A stretch of DNA of 64,000 nucleotides from Nymphaea colorata (taxonomy: Eukaryota; Streptophyta; Magnoliopsida; Nymphaeales; Nymphaeaceae): assembly GCF_008831285.2 (NCBI RefSeq), contig NC_045141.1:22350742-22414741 (forward strand), read 5' to 3'. The translations under genes and the position numbers were made by a program. Under the pieces are notes generated by a model. That model did no database searches. It was given only the letters and a program-made list of their open reading frames with translations, and had not been told where the DNA came from. Shown one piece after another: positions 1 to 11,310 of this stretch (the first letter of the stretch is position 1; every line of letters starts with the position of its first letter).

Positions 1-405
1 GTCAATCTCGTAAGAAAAAATCAACAAGTGTCTAGCTAGAGCTAATTGTAGATGACCGAAAGCAGTTTTATTATAAACTAGATTTCAGGGAGGTGAGTTA
101 AGCTACACACCAAAGCTTACTAGCAGTTTATTCATGAAAGGATTTTCTTTTAATGAGTAACAAAATATTATGGACACAACAAGTGTGCAGAGAAACATCC
201 CCCGCACAGGCATAAGCCTCAGAAAATGACACTTGCGATTGTAGACAAATGCACCATCATTGGAGCTTTTTGTTAACGCACTTGAACAAAAATCAAGAAA
301 AATAGAAATTAAGATGAGAAAGAACTCCTGCAAATAAATGCGCCCCAACCCATGATCTGGACGGACGGTTTCTCAACTCAAATGGGGGTTGGGTTGCGAT
401 TGTAG
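1..405. other. 3' flank of the RBR ligase gene
   Basis: I see no gene here. The stretch is AT-rich and lies downstream of the stop codon of the minus-strand ubiquitin ligase, so the part nearest 405 is probably its 3' UTR. Short reading frames on the minus strand have no recognisable domain. Confidence 0.5.
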
Positions 406-3400
406 TCAATTTTGAGTATGTTGTCTGCAGCCCTTCGGTCCGTAGTGCTGTGAGCTGCGCCTTACAACTTTGCCACACAAAGCACAGAAATGATTTTGGC
501 AGGACCAACAGAAGATGTGGTTGTTATTTCCGATCTGTATTTTACAAGAGAAAAAAGATTTAGAGGAATGAAATGGAAAAGGAAAAAATGCAAAGGTTAG
601 TATATCCAAATTCACATTGCTTTGGAGTTCAACATGTTAAACATGCTTCTGTGGCATCATGGGACTCGAGTGCATAGAACGAACCAATTGTCAAACATAT
701 AGTGTTCATGTTCAAAAAAGAAATAGAAGAGACAAAAGCATGGTCTCCATTGTTTAGATCAAAACTTTATTAGACTTAAATCAATGATGTAAAGCTTTAT
801 TCCTCCTATGAACCTCTATCTATGCATTTAGGAAACAAGATTTTTGTATCATTTCCTAGCTAATGGACACATTTACATGCATATGGTTAGTTTCGTAGAA
901 AGTGCAGCCAACGTTATCCCTTAGCACTAGCTATTTCTGAATCCACAATGGTAGGCAACAATGTCTACTACTTTAAAATCTGTAGGGGAGAGAGCATTTT
1001 AAAATAGTGTAGCTACCCATGCTCCGTGAAGATTTCTTCCAATAACTAGACTTCTCACCTTTGCATTCGCTTGACCGCAGAAGGGACAAGGATGAGCAGC
1101 TTCAGGATGCAATTCAGCCTGAGCCTGAGCGATGGCTTGTCGATCATTCATCTGCCGCTCCCAGTTTTGAATTTCTTGCGCAGCAAAAAGTGTACAATTT
1201 CCTTCGCTTCAAGGATAATGAGGTAGGTTTAGATTTGGTTCCTTTTTATGGCAAGGTTGCTTAGATTTTCATCACAATGAAAGAAAACCCAATTCAGTGG
1301 GAAGAAACCAAGCAGAACAAAGCATGTAGGCAGCTATCGTAAAAAATGTACCTAAAATGATCATAGCCATCAATTGCCTTGTTGCACTTATAGCAAAAGT
1401 ACTGCCCACAGTTCCAGCACTCCATCTTGTTGCAACCTTCAATTTTTGAGATTGCCATCTTGCATGAAGGGCATTGTTTTGAAACACGGAGCACCTCCTT
1501 GACGCTAAGAATCTGGTTTATAAGATCTAGCTCCTTGCGCCTTTGATCGGCCTTCAGCTGACGCTTTTGGCGCTCCTGTAGATGTGGCAAAAGCTATACA
1601 GTGTCAAGAGGTTGTCATGGTAACAAACCTACACATTCATGAAATGAAACTGGAATTGTTTCAGAAACAAAAATTTCTGGAAGCATGTTACAAGGAGATG
1701 AAGAATGTATAAAACCAATATAGATATCTTACATCCAAGAAGCATCATATCTCAATATAAATTCAATTTTGAGAAAAATGAAGGCACGCACCAATATCCA
1801 AATATAATAAGTAGAGTACATGCACACAGGAATCTAAGACGGAAGTCTCAAATCAAGTGGGATCAGGCAATTGCCAAGTTAACGATGAAGATGAAAAACC
1901 AAAGGTTGAAGTGGTGGTACCTATCGGCTTTGAAAGAACAGAGATTTCACAAGACGTGAGGGTAATTGGACAAGATAAGTTAACAATAAACATGTTATTA
2001 TCCTACTCCAGTTCAGCCACTTTCTGCAGTTCTTTACCGACTCCAGCTCATGGGTTTTAGACTTTTAGTACTAGTTGGAATCAATCTGCTAATCAAATAT
2101 TTCCACCATAAAGTTGCTGGGTCCAAACCTGCAATATCTGAAGCTTTGCTTCTCGCGTCATGCATTCTATTCCTACATGACGATGTTCACCACAGAGACT
2201 GCAAAAGCTAAAGAAACACTTGGTACATTGAGCATCATGATCCTTGTCCTCCAAACAGGGAGTTTCGCACCTTGGGCAATACACTAAATCAGTCATCGAG
2301 TCCAAAGTTCTTTGCAATAAGAGTGACTCCCATCTTTCAAATGCTTCAGCTCCAAGAAGACACTTAAGCAGTGCAGGTGGTAGAATGCTCTTACACTTCA
2401 CATCAGGACAATGCAACTTGTCTACTGTACCTTCATTTACATGCATTCTTGACAAGGTTTCCATGCATTTCCAGCAGAAAAAATGTTGACATGGGAGTCG
2501 AACAAAGTCCAGTCCTGACAAATCAAAACATTTCAGCATTAGATGGTAAGAGTACAAAAAGAGAATGACAACACTTTCCGACCAAACAAGATTGTTAAAG
2601 AGTTATAGAACACATTTAAATTTTAAACCATGACAATTTTCACAAAAAGCAAAGCAAATCAACAAAGATAAGCACGACTAGAAGTTAAAACCAGTACCCA
2701 AGTGCTCACTGAGGCAGATGGAACATGTATGCAGATTTTTTTGAAAATCCTCATGACACTTGTTCTCATTATAACTCATAAGTGTCAGAATATTTGCACT
2801 TGGAGAGTCACACCCTGATACTGCCCGTTTGTCTCTTACAGAACAATCATATGGACCTAGTCTGATCCCCCTTTCACACCCTAAGTATGGAAGAGATGAA
2901 CATTTTAGCCATTCAACACACTGGTATATTACTTCCTGCCCTTGTCGCTCAGTGCAGATAGTGTCCAACATGCAGCAAATATCACTTATTCTTTTAGCAT
3001 CCAGCCACTCAACATAGATCCTGAAGTAGGGGGTTCTGTGACTTGGATAAGACAAGGGCAACAAACATGTCAACTTAATCGGGGGAAGATGCTGAACCTT
3101 GAAAGAATACACAAACTCATCAGATCCACAATTCCCAATATCCCTTTTATGAGCATCCCCAACATCAGTGGATGAGTCAAGCTTTACTGAGACAGTAAAA
3201 TCATCAGGAATTTCACAGTGAATATGGATCTGCAAAAACAATATAAACGAATGAAAATCCTCTTTCCCTCATCTGTGTGCAATTTCACAGGTTATAACAA
3301 ACCTGGAGTGCTCGCAGTCCTCCCTTTCTTTCAGAATAACTAATATTTTCCCCATAAATCGCCTTCAAAACTAGTTGCTGTAAAAAAAAAAATCAATATT

Positions 3401-6400
3401 GGGAAAAAATATGCAGAATCAAATTATCAAAACAAGTGAAATTCACTATTTGGTGGCTTTAATTCACAAGCACACATTCAAAATAGAAGTAAAAGTTGTC
3501 ACTAAGAACAATAAAAAACAATGAAGGATCAAGAAGATAAAACCAATTGAACTCGAAGAGATACTGGGGACTGCAATTCTGTTAGACACTGATTAAGCAT
3601 CAACTGGTTATCCAATCAGAGTAGACTCTGGAATGACTTTCTCAAACATAAATACTCTTTTATCAGTACCGGTTCTCGAACCTTGAACCTCAGGTTACAC
3701 TATCATGTGGTCCCACCACAAGGCCAGGGGACAACCTGTCTCAAGCATAAATGTTAATTCTCTCCTGAATTCAACAGAATTTGGTCCCATTATGTGGGAA
3801 ACTCTAAGATAGACAAGAGGATGTATCTAGTCAGTTAGGATCCATTCTGGTCCCTGTTTCACGTTCAATTCCATTGTGAACCCATTAGATCACTGATTGA
3901 GTAAGTTCTAACCAGTCAAAAGTTGAAATGAACCCTGTAAAGTGTGAAGTTTAACACAGAGTATCTTTGCTGTTCAGAGCTTAAGCACCTTTTCTTTCAG
4001 ACAACTCACCTCAAAAGAAACCCTTTTCACCAAAATAGCTTTAAATATGTAAGACACTTTCTTTCCCTTCCTGCACCTTTTCTTTCTTCCCTAAAATTCT
4101 AGTAAACCTTTGGTAGTCTTAATAGCAATGGAGCTGCTGTAAACCATCAAGTGGACAGATCAATAGTTTGGTAATCTTAATAGCAAGGGAGTCGCTGTAA
4201 AACATCAACTGAACAGATCAATAGTTTAGCTTTACGCTTTTAATCAGTGGTAGTCAGCAGTCCCAAATGCCCAATATATTTTTGGGGGACACCACCTTTA
4301 TATTTTGTAATCAATCTTCATACTCGTTAATGATCCCCCAATTGGTTTAATCTGTGCAATCAAATATACATGTCCGCTGTTCTCACATTAAGGAAGGACA
4401 ATTCAGGGGGCAAAAGTTCTCTCTTGGATGTGAGCTTGAAAAAGTTATAAAAAGGCAGCTAGCTTTGATTGTTTTACAAATACATGCCCAAAAATTGAAT
4501 ACATTCAGGTTCCCAACATGTACAGGTAATTCTCAAAAAGGCAACTTTGGTAACCACTATCCGGTCAACTACGGCGAAGTATGAGCTAATGACATAAGAC
4601 GACAAAGCAACCCCCCCCAGACAAAAACCTCTAGTTGCGAACTAGAGCTTGCAACCCCGCTTGACATCCGTTATCATCTCTTTGTGTGTGTGTGTTCTTG
4701 GCATCAAAACCTGAGGGAAAAGGTGGAAGCTATGTCACATGGGTGCGAGGTGTGGGTGCGGGATGCAGCAAGTTCCAAAAAAAATTTGGGTGCGGGTACG
4801 ACAAGATCATATGAATATATATGTATACATAACACATATATTATATACATATATATGTTATTTGTTATATAAGTAATTTTATTTGTCTATATTTTAAAAC
4901 TTCTTTTTTATCAAGGTTACCTTGAGTCGATATATCAATGAAAACTTGGCCAAATCATTTTTTAGAATGGTCAAAACTCATTTGACGCAGTGTCAGCCAC
5001 ACCAGCACCAGCAGCCGCACCAATGCGGGTACGGGTGCACCACCAGAGTTGGCGCACCCGTGTGATTTAGGGTGGAAGTGGTCCATTTGGACCGACTGTA
5101 AGGGTGCTGCAGCTTTTACTTGTGATTGGCCCACCAGACCTTAGAATATGCATCATGATCTCTTTCTTCACCATCCACTTCAACTTTTGCCTCTACAAGG
5201 TCAACAATAGCAGGTCAAGGAGCTTCATTGCTACTGAAGGCACTAACGCCCTGATCGGTTGGAGGGAAAGAGAGGGAAAGGGAGAGATTGAACAATTAAT
5301 CCTTTGTTTGGTTGATTAATTAGAAAGGAGAGAAAAGAAAGAAAATTAAAAAGTTTGTTTGGTTGCAAAGGAAGGAAAAAGAAAGGGAGGGAAATGAAAG
5401 GAAAATGTAGTGTAAATCCAATCCCTACAAAATTGGAGTGATTTGGAAGGAAAGGAAAGAGCTTCTTCTTTCTACCCACAATACCCCTTTTACCAACGCC
5501 TTCACGTTCTCCTTGTCTTCCCCCTTGCTTCTGTGTTGCGTGAGAGCTCTTTCTACCGGCTTGTAGGTACTCTCTCTCTCTCTCTCTCTCTGGTGTCCAA
5601 TTCGACTCGAGGATAGGTTTGGGTCAAACCCAACCCGTTGACACTCTCTCAAGGGTATGGAGCATGGACTCTCCATCGAACACAAGACCGGGGCTCCAAA
5701 GAGAAACCACTCAATCTTTTAGGCATTTTGAATTTTAGGGGTATTATTGTAAAGTATTATAAATTAAATCATTTCATTTCCTTTATGTAGTCCAAACAAA
5801 CATGATTTTAGCCTTTCATTTCCTTTCTATCCAAACAACTTTTATAATCATCTCTTTCCTTTCATTTCCTTTCCATCCCATTCCTTTCCCATTCTCTTTC
5901 CCATCCTTTCCTTTCCCTTCCTTTCTATCCCTCCCTTTCCCTCCAACCAAAGAGGGCGTAAGGATGCTCTCAATTAGCTCCACCAGAATACTCACCAGCA
6001 TTTACTTTTGATGGCGATGATTTTTTTGATCAATTGGTCTATCAATCATTACTGACCCTGTATTGAAGATCATTTGCATGGATTTCAAACCATGCTAAAC
6101 AAAATCAACATAAAAATCCTGAGTTTATTATTATTAAGTGCTTGCTTGAAAATCGAAGTGAAGACTTAAGAAGCTAGGTGTCTAGAAAACAAAAAGGGCA
6201 GATTGCATCCTATTCATCCAAGAAGTAGAATTATTAGAAAACAGACCTACAACTAAATAGCAATGAAATCACTTTTAATTTTTAACAAAGAATTGGGAGC
6301 AACTAAACAGTTAGGACCACTTCCACCAATAAGTGCAACACTGGATCCACAAATATGGTTCCAGAAGAATGAAGCAGCACAATCCCTGAAAAGGGAAGCA

Positions 6401-8271
6401 TGGAATCTGCTTTGTTCATGCCTACAAGTTTGTGCAGTGTTCCTTGGAGAAGTTTTGAAATCTGCTAGAGGGTTACAGGAATCAAAACAAATCCAGAGAA
6501 GAGAAGTACTTCACCAGAAAGCCCAATCGGCTAAAGCTTTTTGGAAGACCACTCTACGTTGGTCTCTTCATCTTTTAATGCAGATTACTTTGCCTACGCT
6601 AGAAGTGACGGTTCCTCGTGAAGGATACTTTTAACTATGGAAACATTAATTTTACTTTAAAAAGCCAAACCAGGCTTATTCACCTGAACAGCAACTTTAA
6701 GCTCACACGTTACAGCAAAATTGGGCTTTGATAAAACAAGGTTACCAAAGAAACCAGATTCTTACAATCCGTCCACTGACGTTGAACCTCACAGAGGATC
6801 CTATTAAAAGAACCAGATTTAACTCGACCTACACTACCAGCTAGACTCAAAATTAACCTGAGTACACAAATTGGAGGATTTCGAGTTTCAACACATCCTG
6901 TAGTTTATTTCGCTCAACACGAAGGGCTGTGAATCAAGTCGACCATATTAAGCTCAGGTATATGCAGGCACCATTCTCTTCGAAGATATTAGATACGAAA
7001 CCATTCTCAAGCTATCCCTACAAACAAGACATTACAATCATACGGAAAACACATTCTTGAAAGTTAGATCACAAGATTCAAGAGTTGAGCATAGCTCTGA
7101 GACTATCTTGACGCAAACCTGAATTCGTCCAACCACCCGGTCAGGTAGATCCAAACTGTCCTGTATTTTGCTTTAGTTTGAAGGCTAAGACACAATTCTC
7201 TTTTAAAAATTTTGCATAGGAGACTATTCCCAAAAAACGTCGATATATGGGATGCTATGTTCATGACACGCACTGGTCAGTGGTCACTTACGCTCATGCA
7301 CTCCAGTGGATGAGATTTTGTTGTCAATAAGAGAAAACGTAAATGTGCCTTATTTAGTGATCCTTCCCCTACTTGAGCGTTGCCAGCAAGTATTTATTGT
7401 TTTTGTAGGTTGTGCATCACATTGGGTTTTATAGTTACGGTATTATACTTACATGATTCTTGTCCTTATTTTATGTAGACAAACGAAAAAGATGTAGAAA
7501 TGGAAAGAAATCTATAGAGCAGGATATACAACATATCAGCAGGATTAAGGATGTAACGCGTTTCCGTAGTGCGTTCGCTTTTAATATGCGGATGTAACCC
7601 AGTATGATAGTGCGCTTGTCTTGGCGAACAGAGACACACACACAGAGAGAGGAGGGGGAGGGGAGAGAGAGAGATAAAGAAAGAGTAAGTACCTCATCTT
7701 CCTGCAGTTCCTCGTTGATCCTGATCTCTTCCTCGCTCAGTTCTGGCTCTTGAGCACCGATAGCAATCTCTGCTAATCGGTCAAAGACCACCTCCGCGTC
7801 GAGGGCATCCGTGCGCTCATTAGAACTCTCTGCCACTGCTAAATCTCGTTCTTGCGACTCAATCGTAGCAGGTTTCCCCTCCTCCCCTTCCTCAGAAGAA
7901 GAGGCAGAAGTAGTATCGTCAACCTCCGGAGGTGCAGTAGTAGCAGAAGGCAAAGAATCGCAAGCCAAATTCAGCGACCGGCCGCTCCTCGGATCCTTGT
8001 CTCTTTTAACGGAGCCTTCGTCCACGGAATTCCGTTCGTTTGCTCTAGAACGTGTCACGAACTCGGATATGGGAACCTGGAGAAAACAGGCGTCTCGAGA
8101 GGAAGCAGGGGAGACCCGATCGGCATCGGTGGGGGAAGGTTCGCCGTCGGCCCCCTGGGTTTCTCCACGGAAAGGACCATCATCGGAGGAGGAGACAGGT
8201 AGGTCCTGGAACCTCCAATTCTCGGGGAGAGGGAGGGAATCCTGGTACCTCGGCTTCCTCCCCTTCCCCAT
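406..8271 (-). CDS. RWD-RBR E3 ubiquitin-protein ligase, RNF14-like
   Basis: This is probably an E3 ligase that takes ubiquitin from an E2 onto its own RING2 cysteine before passing it to a substrate. Coding exons on the minus strand are 8271-7693, 3377-3303, 3229-2698, 2514-2129, 1575-1352, 1206-1059 and 534-406. All junctions are GT-AG, the phases match, and the total is 690 aa, close to what I recall for plant homologues. Residues 1-193 are a polar, Ser/Glu-rich region. An RWD domain spans roughly 180-345 (acidic [16 protein letters not shown], then LKAIYGENI). RING1 starts at Cys387 ([10 protein letters not shown]) and is followed by an IBR with paired Cys and His residues. RING2 begins at CPSC (559-562), with the presumed catalytic Cys572 in GCNKM. 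A final Cys-rich tail (CPFCGQ, CWSCQ, CALCGK) crosses the last two exons. The start chosen is [10 protein letters not shown]; an in-frame ATG 36 codons upstream (8379) is possible but its extension is low-complexity. The substrate is unknown. Confidence 0.9.
3660..3745 (-). repeat. possible tRNA-derived SINE head (pol III A and B boxes)
   Basis: On the minus strand there is an A-box-like TGGCCTTGTGG (3726-3716) followed by a B-box-like GGTTCGAGAACC (3682-3671). This is the order and composition of a pol III internal promoter. I cannot fold a full tRNA around it, and no poly(A) tail or target-site duplication is obvious. It is best read as a decayed SINE head inside the ligase intron. Confidence 0.35.
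4109..4226. repeat. 58-bp direct tandem duplication
   Basis: Two diverged copies of a 58-bp unit start at about 4109 and 4167. Both contain the run from GGTA-TCTTAATAGCAA to the GAACAGATCAATAGTTT end. The repeat lies inside the large ligase intron and is non-coding. Confidence 0.8.
5246..5959. mobile_element. MITE-like element with long terminal inverted repeats
   Basis: The left end (5246 onward) begins ACGCCCT, then four bases, then GGTTGGAGGGAAAG. The right end (through 5959), read in reverse complement, begins ACGCCCT, then four different bases, then GGTTGGAGGGAAAGG. Purine-rich subterminal sequence on the left is mirrored by pyrimidine-rich sequence on the right, so the 714-bp element could fold back on itself. 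Flanking 9-mers are AAGGCACTA and AAGGATGCT, only partly alike, so a target-site duplication is possible but weak. It has no transposase reading frame and holds a short CT microsatellite (about 5571-5592). The superfamily is not assigned; hAT or Mutator-like ends would fit 8-9 bp target sites. Confidence 0.7.
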
Positions 8272-8663
8272 CACAGCCAGAGAAGACTGGTCATGCTTCC
8301 TGCTTCGTGGCGCAGAACGAGGGAAAGAAGGCGGGGGAAGGAGGAGCCTCAGAGGCGGCGACAGCCAGGACAGAGTCACCGGATCTTCTACAGTTCTCGA
8401 GTGGGGATCTGATCCGACTCACTGACGTATCCACTCCGGTCACAGGTAAAGGTTCGGATACGGGGCAGGATCCATAAACTTGTTAACTGGACTGGGTTCA
8501 ATTCCAGATGCCTTCCGTTTCTAGAAACGGATCCGACGAAATCCAGCCCGCCTCTTCCGCGCTTCCTCCGCTCTTCCCCGCCCCTTTTCATAAACCCTGG
8601 TACCCCGTGGCGGTCTCCGGCGACATTCCTCCGTCAAGTCAGACGTCCCGGCGGCGTGTCAAG
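8272..8663. promoter_or_regulatory. shared head-to-head promoter of the RBR ligase and THO7
   Basis: The ligase start codon (8271, minus) and the likely THO7 leader (plus, beginning somewhere around 8450-8550) are only a few hundred bases apart. The interval is much more GC-rich than its surroundings, as is usual for broadly expressed head-to-head plant genes. No clear TATA box is seen. A candidate THO7 5' UTR exon ends at an AAG|GT donor at 8663. Confidence 0.5.
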
Positions 8664-10202
8664 GTTCTCTCTCTTTCTCTATTGCAGAAATTATTTTGTG
8701 GTTTTTCTCTTGATTGTGTTTTGTAACCGATTGCGGGAAGGGTCGGGATTTTTACTTATGTAGGATAGCTTTTGTTGTGGTCTGCGAATTCTAGATCTGA
8801 GAGGTCCATACCAGTGTTTGGTCAATGTATTTTTTTTATCGTAATTACTGGTCGCTGTTTAATTTCTTCAGACGATTGGAGACCTCTTTTGGTTTGGTCG
8901 GGTGAAGAAGAAAGTTTTTTCTGAAAGAGTTGCTGATACCATTTGCGGTCTTGAGCCAAGCGTACTGGCGCATTTTGAGTTATGAGTTTTTCATGCTTTA
9001 CCTGCTCTGTGGTCTGGGTTGGTAAAAATTGGAAGACACTAGCTTATCCACATACATGGTTGGTTGAGAAATTTATGTTTTTTCCCTCTTTGGTGTCATT
9101 TACTTGTTTCATCTCGGTAAAAGTGCGTATCTAGTCTAGCTTTGGCCGAAAGTTCTCGAGCAATGGCGGACACTTGAAATGGTCGAAATTGGAAATGGAT
9201 TTCTGAAATATGTACAACATTTTAGTAGAAAACTTGTTTTCCTTTGTATGATGTTAAATTGGCCTAGGTCAAACATCTATTTCTTTTATCTAAGAATTCT
9301 TACCATGCGGATGGCGTGCCGCTTGTTTCATGATAATGTAGAGAAACTTACTGAAGAGTTTTGGCCATTCAGGACAGTGAATTTTGTTGGTTAAGCATAG
9401 AGAACCTTTTCCTATATCTGATTCTTGTCCTTCCATGCTTATGAAAAGATTGGCTTATCCTATTTCCAGTGGTAATTGGGGATATGAAGCTTTAAACATC
9501 TGCATTTGCCAGTTTCTTGTCTACTTCGGCTTGAGAGCTCTTTGAAGTTTGACATTGTGGGATGAAAGCATTATCATCCCATATTGGATAGGCTTTCTTC
9601 GAATAATGTCCTGCAGCATGAACTAAGATGAGGGCACATAATACATTGAATGTGGTCTGAGAGGAGAAACAGGGGAAAGGACACAGTGATCAGGTAAGGT
9701 GCTTTGGTAGGACATTTGGAGATAGAAAATAGTTGACATGAAGAAATAAAATGAAGCCTGTTGGTGTATTCAACCATCACTAGGTCTAGTTTTCCTTTTG
9801 CGTAAGTATGATTAGGAGTTGCAGACTGCATCTCTTAGGATCTAAGATGTGATGCCATTAAAGCTTAGGTGCTTCTATGGTGAACATCTTTTGTAGTGCT
9901 ATTTTGCTTTTTGGAGGGAAAAAGAGCCTTCACTTGATTGCATGTACAGTCACAGCGTATCTTGTAACGTGATATTGTTGCAACAATTGGATGGACCACC
10001 TAGTATATGTGATCTGCCACAATCGATGATTTGGTAGGAAGGCAAGGGTCTGAAGGGTCTTGCATTCCAACGGTACAAAGGTGTTCTTACAGTTTGAAAG
10101 ACAACAGCAAACTGTAAATGTCGACATGCCATGAGTATATTGTAATAGTTTCTTATGTTCATTGCCTCGCTACCTTATACTGACACTTTCCTTTTTCTCT
10201 AG
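8664..10202 (+). other. probable 5' UTR intron of THO7
   Basis: The THO7 start codon sits 38 bases after a pyrimidine-rich acceptor (TTTTTCTCTAG, ending at 10202). A good donor lies at 8664 in the GC-rich leader. The interval of about 1.5 kb is T-rich, as plant introns are, and has no reading frame of recognisable family. The exact donor is inferred. Confidence 0.5.
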
Positions 10203-10239
10203 TTGCCTGTTTTGCAAGTGATTGCTTTTGTCTGATAAG

Positions 10240-11310
10240 ATGTTAGTGAAAGGGAGAAAAGTTGCTGTTAGGGGAGATGAAATGGGTGCCCATTATGCGA
10301 TCGGCCCCCTTGATGATGATGTAGTTATAAAACACAGGCTTCTCACTCGAACCACAACGACAAGGGGTGAACCACCTATAAAGAAGCTCCAGAAAAAGTT
10401 TGTGGCTTTTGCTCTTGAGATTGACAAAGACTCAGATAACTACAGCGACTGCGATAGACTTTACAAAGCATTTTTGCAGGAGATGGCCACCTTTGAACTC
10501 CCTCTCCTTAAGAGCAAGGCAGTTATTAGTGCAAATCTTCGTGAAAAGGATAATTTTAATGAACTGCAAGAAGAGATAAACTGCCAAATCTTGCAGGCTC
10601 AGGCTGACATAGAAGATCTGAAGAAACAACTTGAAGAGAGTAAGATTGAGAGACAGCATAAGGAGGAATGTGAGGCAATTCGAAGGTTAATTTCAATGCA
10701 GCCACCAAGATCTGAGACACAAAAATATATATCAGATCTTGAGAAGGAGATAGCAGTTTTGGAGGCAGAGAACACGGCTGGTTCAAGAATGTTGGACTTA
10801 CGCAGAAAGCAGTTTGCTCTCTTACTCCATGTGGTGAGTTTCTTTGCACCTTCCTTCTTAATACTCACTCTTGCTTGAGTTTGAGGGAATGAGATAAATC
10901 TCTTGTAACATCTAGAATCAGTAAGCAAATTGATGGAAACTCTTACATGCTTAGTGCTTGATTGTTCAAGCTTCAAACAGGACAGGAGTGGATTAGCCTG
11001 ATGCTTCTCGTCATGAACTTCGGGACTTCATGCATCTAGTATTTTAAAACCTAACCTTATGAACAAAGATCAATTGATTGCTTGTTATTGAACTTGTAAT
11101 TATGGTTCACTAAGGACTGCATTTTTTCAAATTTTTTCCATCGCCATTTTGTTAATTTGCTTCATTGCATTTCTCCAGGTGGATGAGTTGCAGAGCACCA
11201 TCGATGAGGACCAAAAGAGTTTGGCGGAGGAGCTAAGAAATGCTATGGAAGAACAGAAGGTTTCTTTGGAAGAAACAAATGAAGGCCCGGAAGCCATGGC
11301 TGTTGACTAG
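10240..11310 (+). CDS. THO complex subunit 7
   Basis: THO7 is a small coiled-coil subunit of the nuclear THO/TREX complex, which couples transcription to mRNA packaging and export and contributes to small-RNA precursor production in plants. There are two coding exons, 10240-10833 and 11179-11310, joined at phase 0 (HV|VDELQ), giving 241 aa. The N-terminus has the family's hallmark stretch: [20 protein letters not shown] followed by [19 protein letters not shown]. Residues of about 100-190 form long heptad-rich coiled coils ([19 protein letters not shown]). The C-terminus ends in an acidic tail finishing EAMAVD. The ATG at 10240 is the first one after the leader acceptor and fits the expected N-terminus; there is no in-frame upstream ATG in that exon. 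Confidence 0.95.

Larger units (their letters stand above)
3378..7692 (-). other. 4.3-kb first intron of the RBR ligase gene
   Basis: This intron links the N-terminal exon, ending EELQEDE at a GT donor (7692-7691), to the exon starting [11 protein letters not shown] after a CAG acceptor (3380-3378). The join is supported because acidic helix plus LKAIYG is the usual start of an RWD domain, and both ends are phase 0. It is more than half of the gene span. It contains a SINE-like promoter remnant near 3671-3726, a 58-bp tandem duplication at 4109-4226, an AT dinucleotide tract near 4810-4870 and a MITE-like element at 5246-5959. The remaining sequence, including an open frame at 6263-6634, shows no recognisable gene. 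Confidence 0.85.

Noticed and set aside
5802..6011. plus-strand frame rich in Phe, Pro and Ser
   Set aside because: Translation of the pyrimidine-rich arm of the MITE-like element; low complexity.
6263..6634. 123-codon open frame on the plus strand in the ligase intron
   Set aside because: No recognisable domain, lies inside a well-supported intron of the opposite-strand gene, and shows no splice partners.
7811..8477. long plus-strand frames over the first exon of the RBR ligase
   Set aside because: They are antisense shadows of the GC-rich coding exon, which fits the rest of the ligase in phase.
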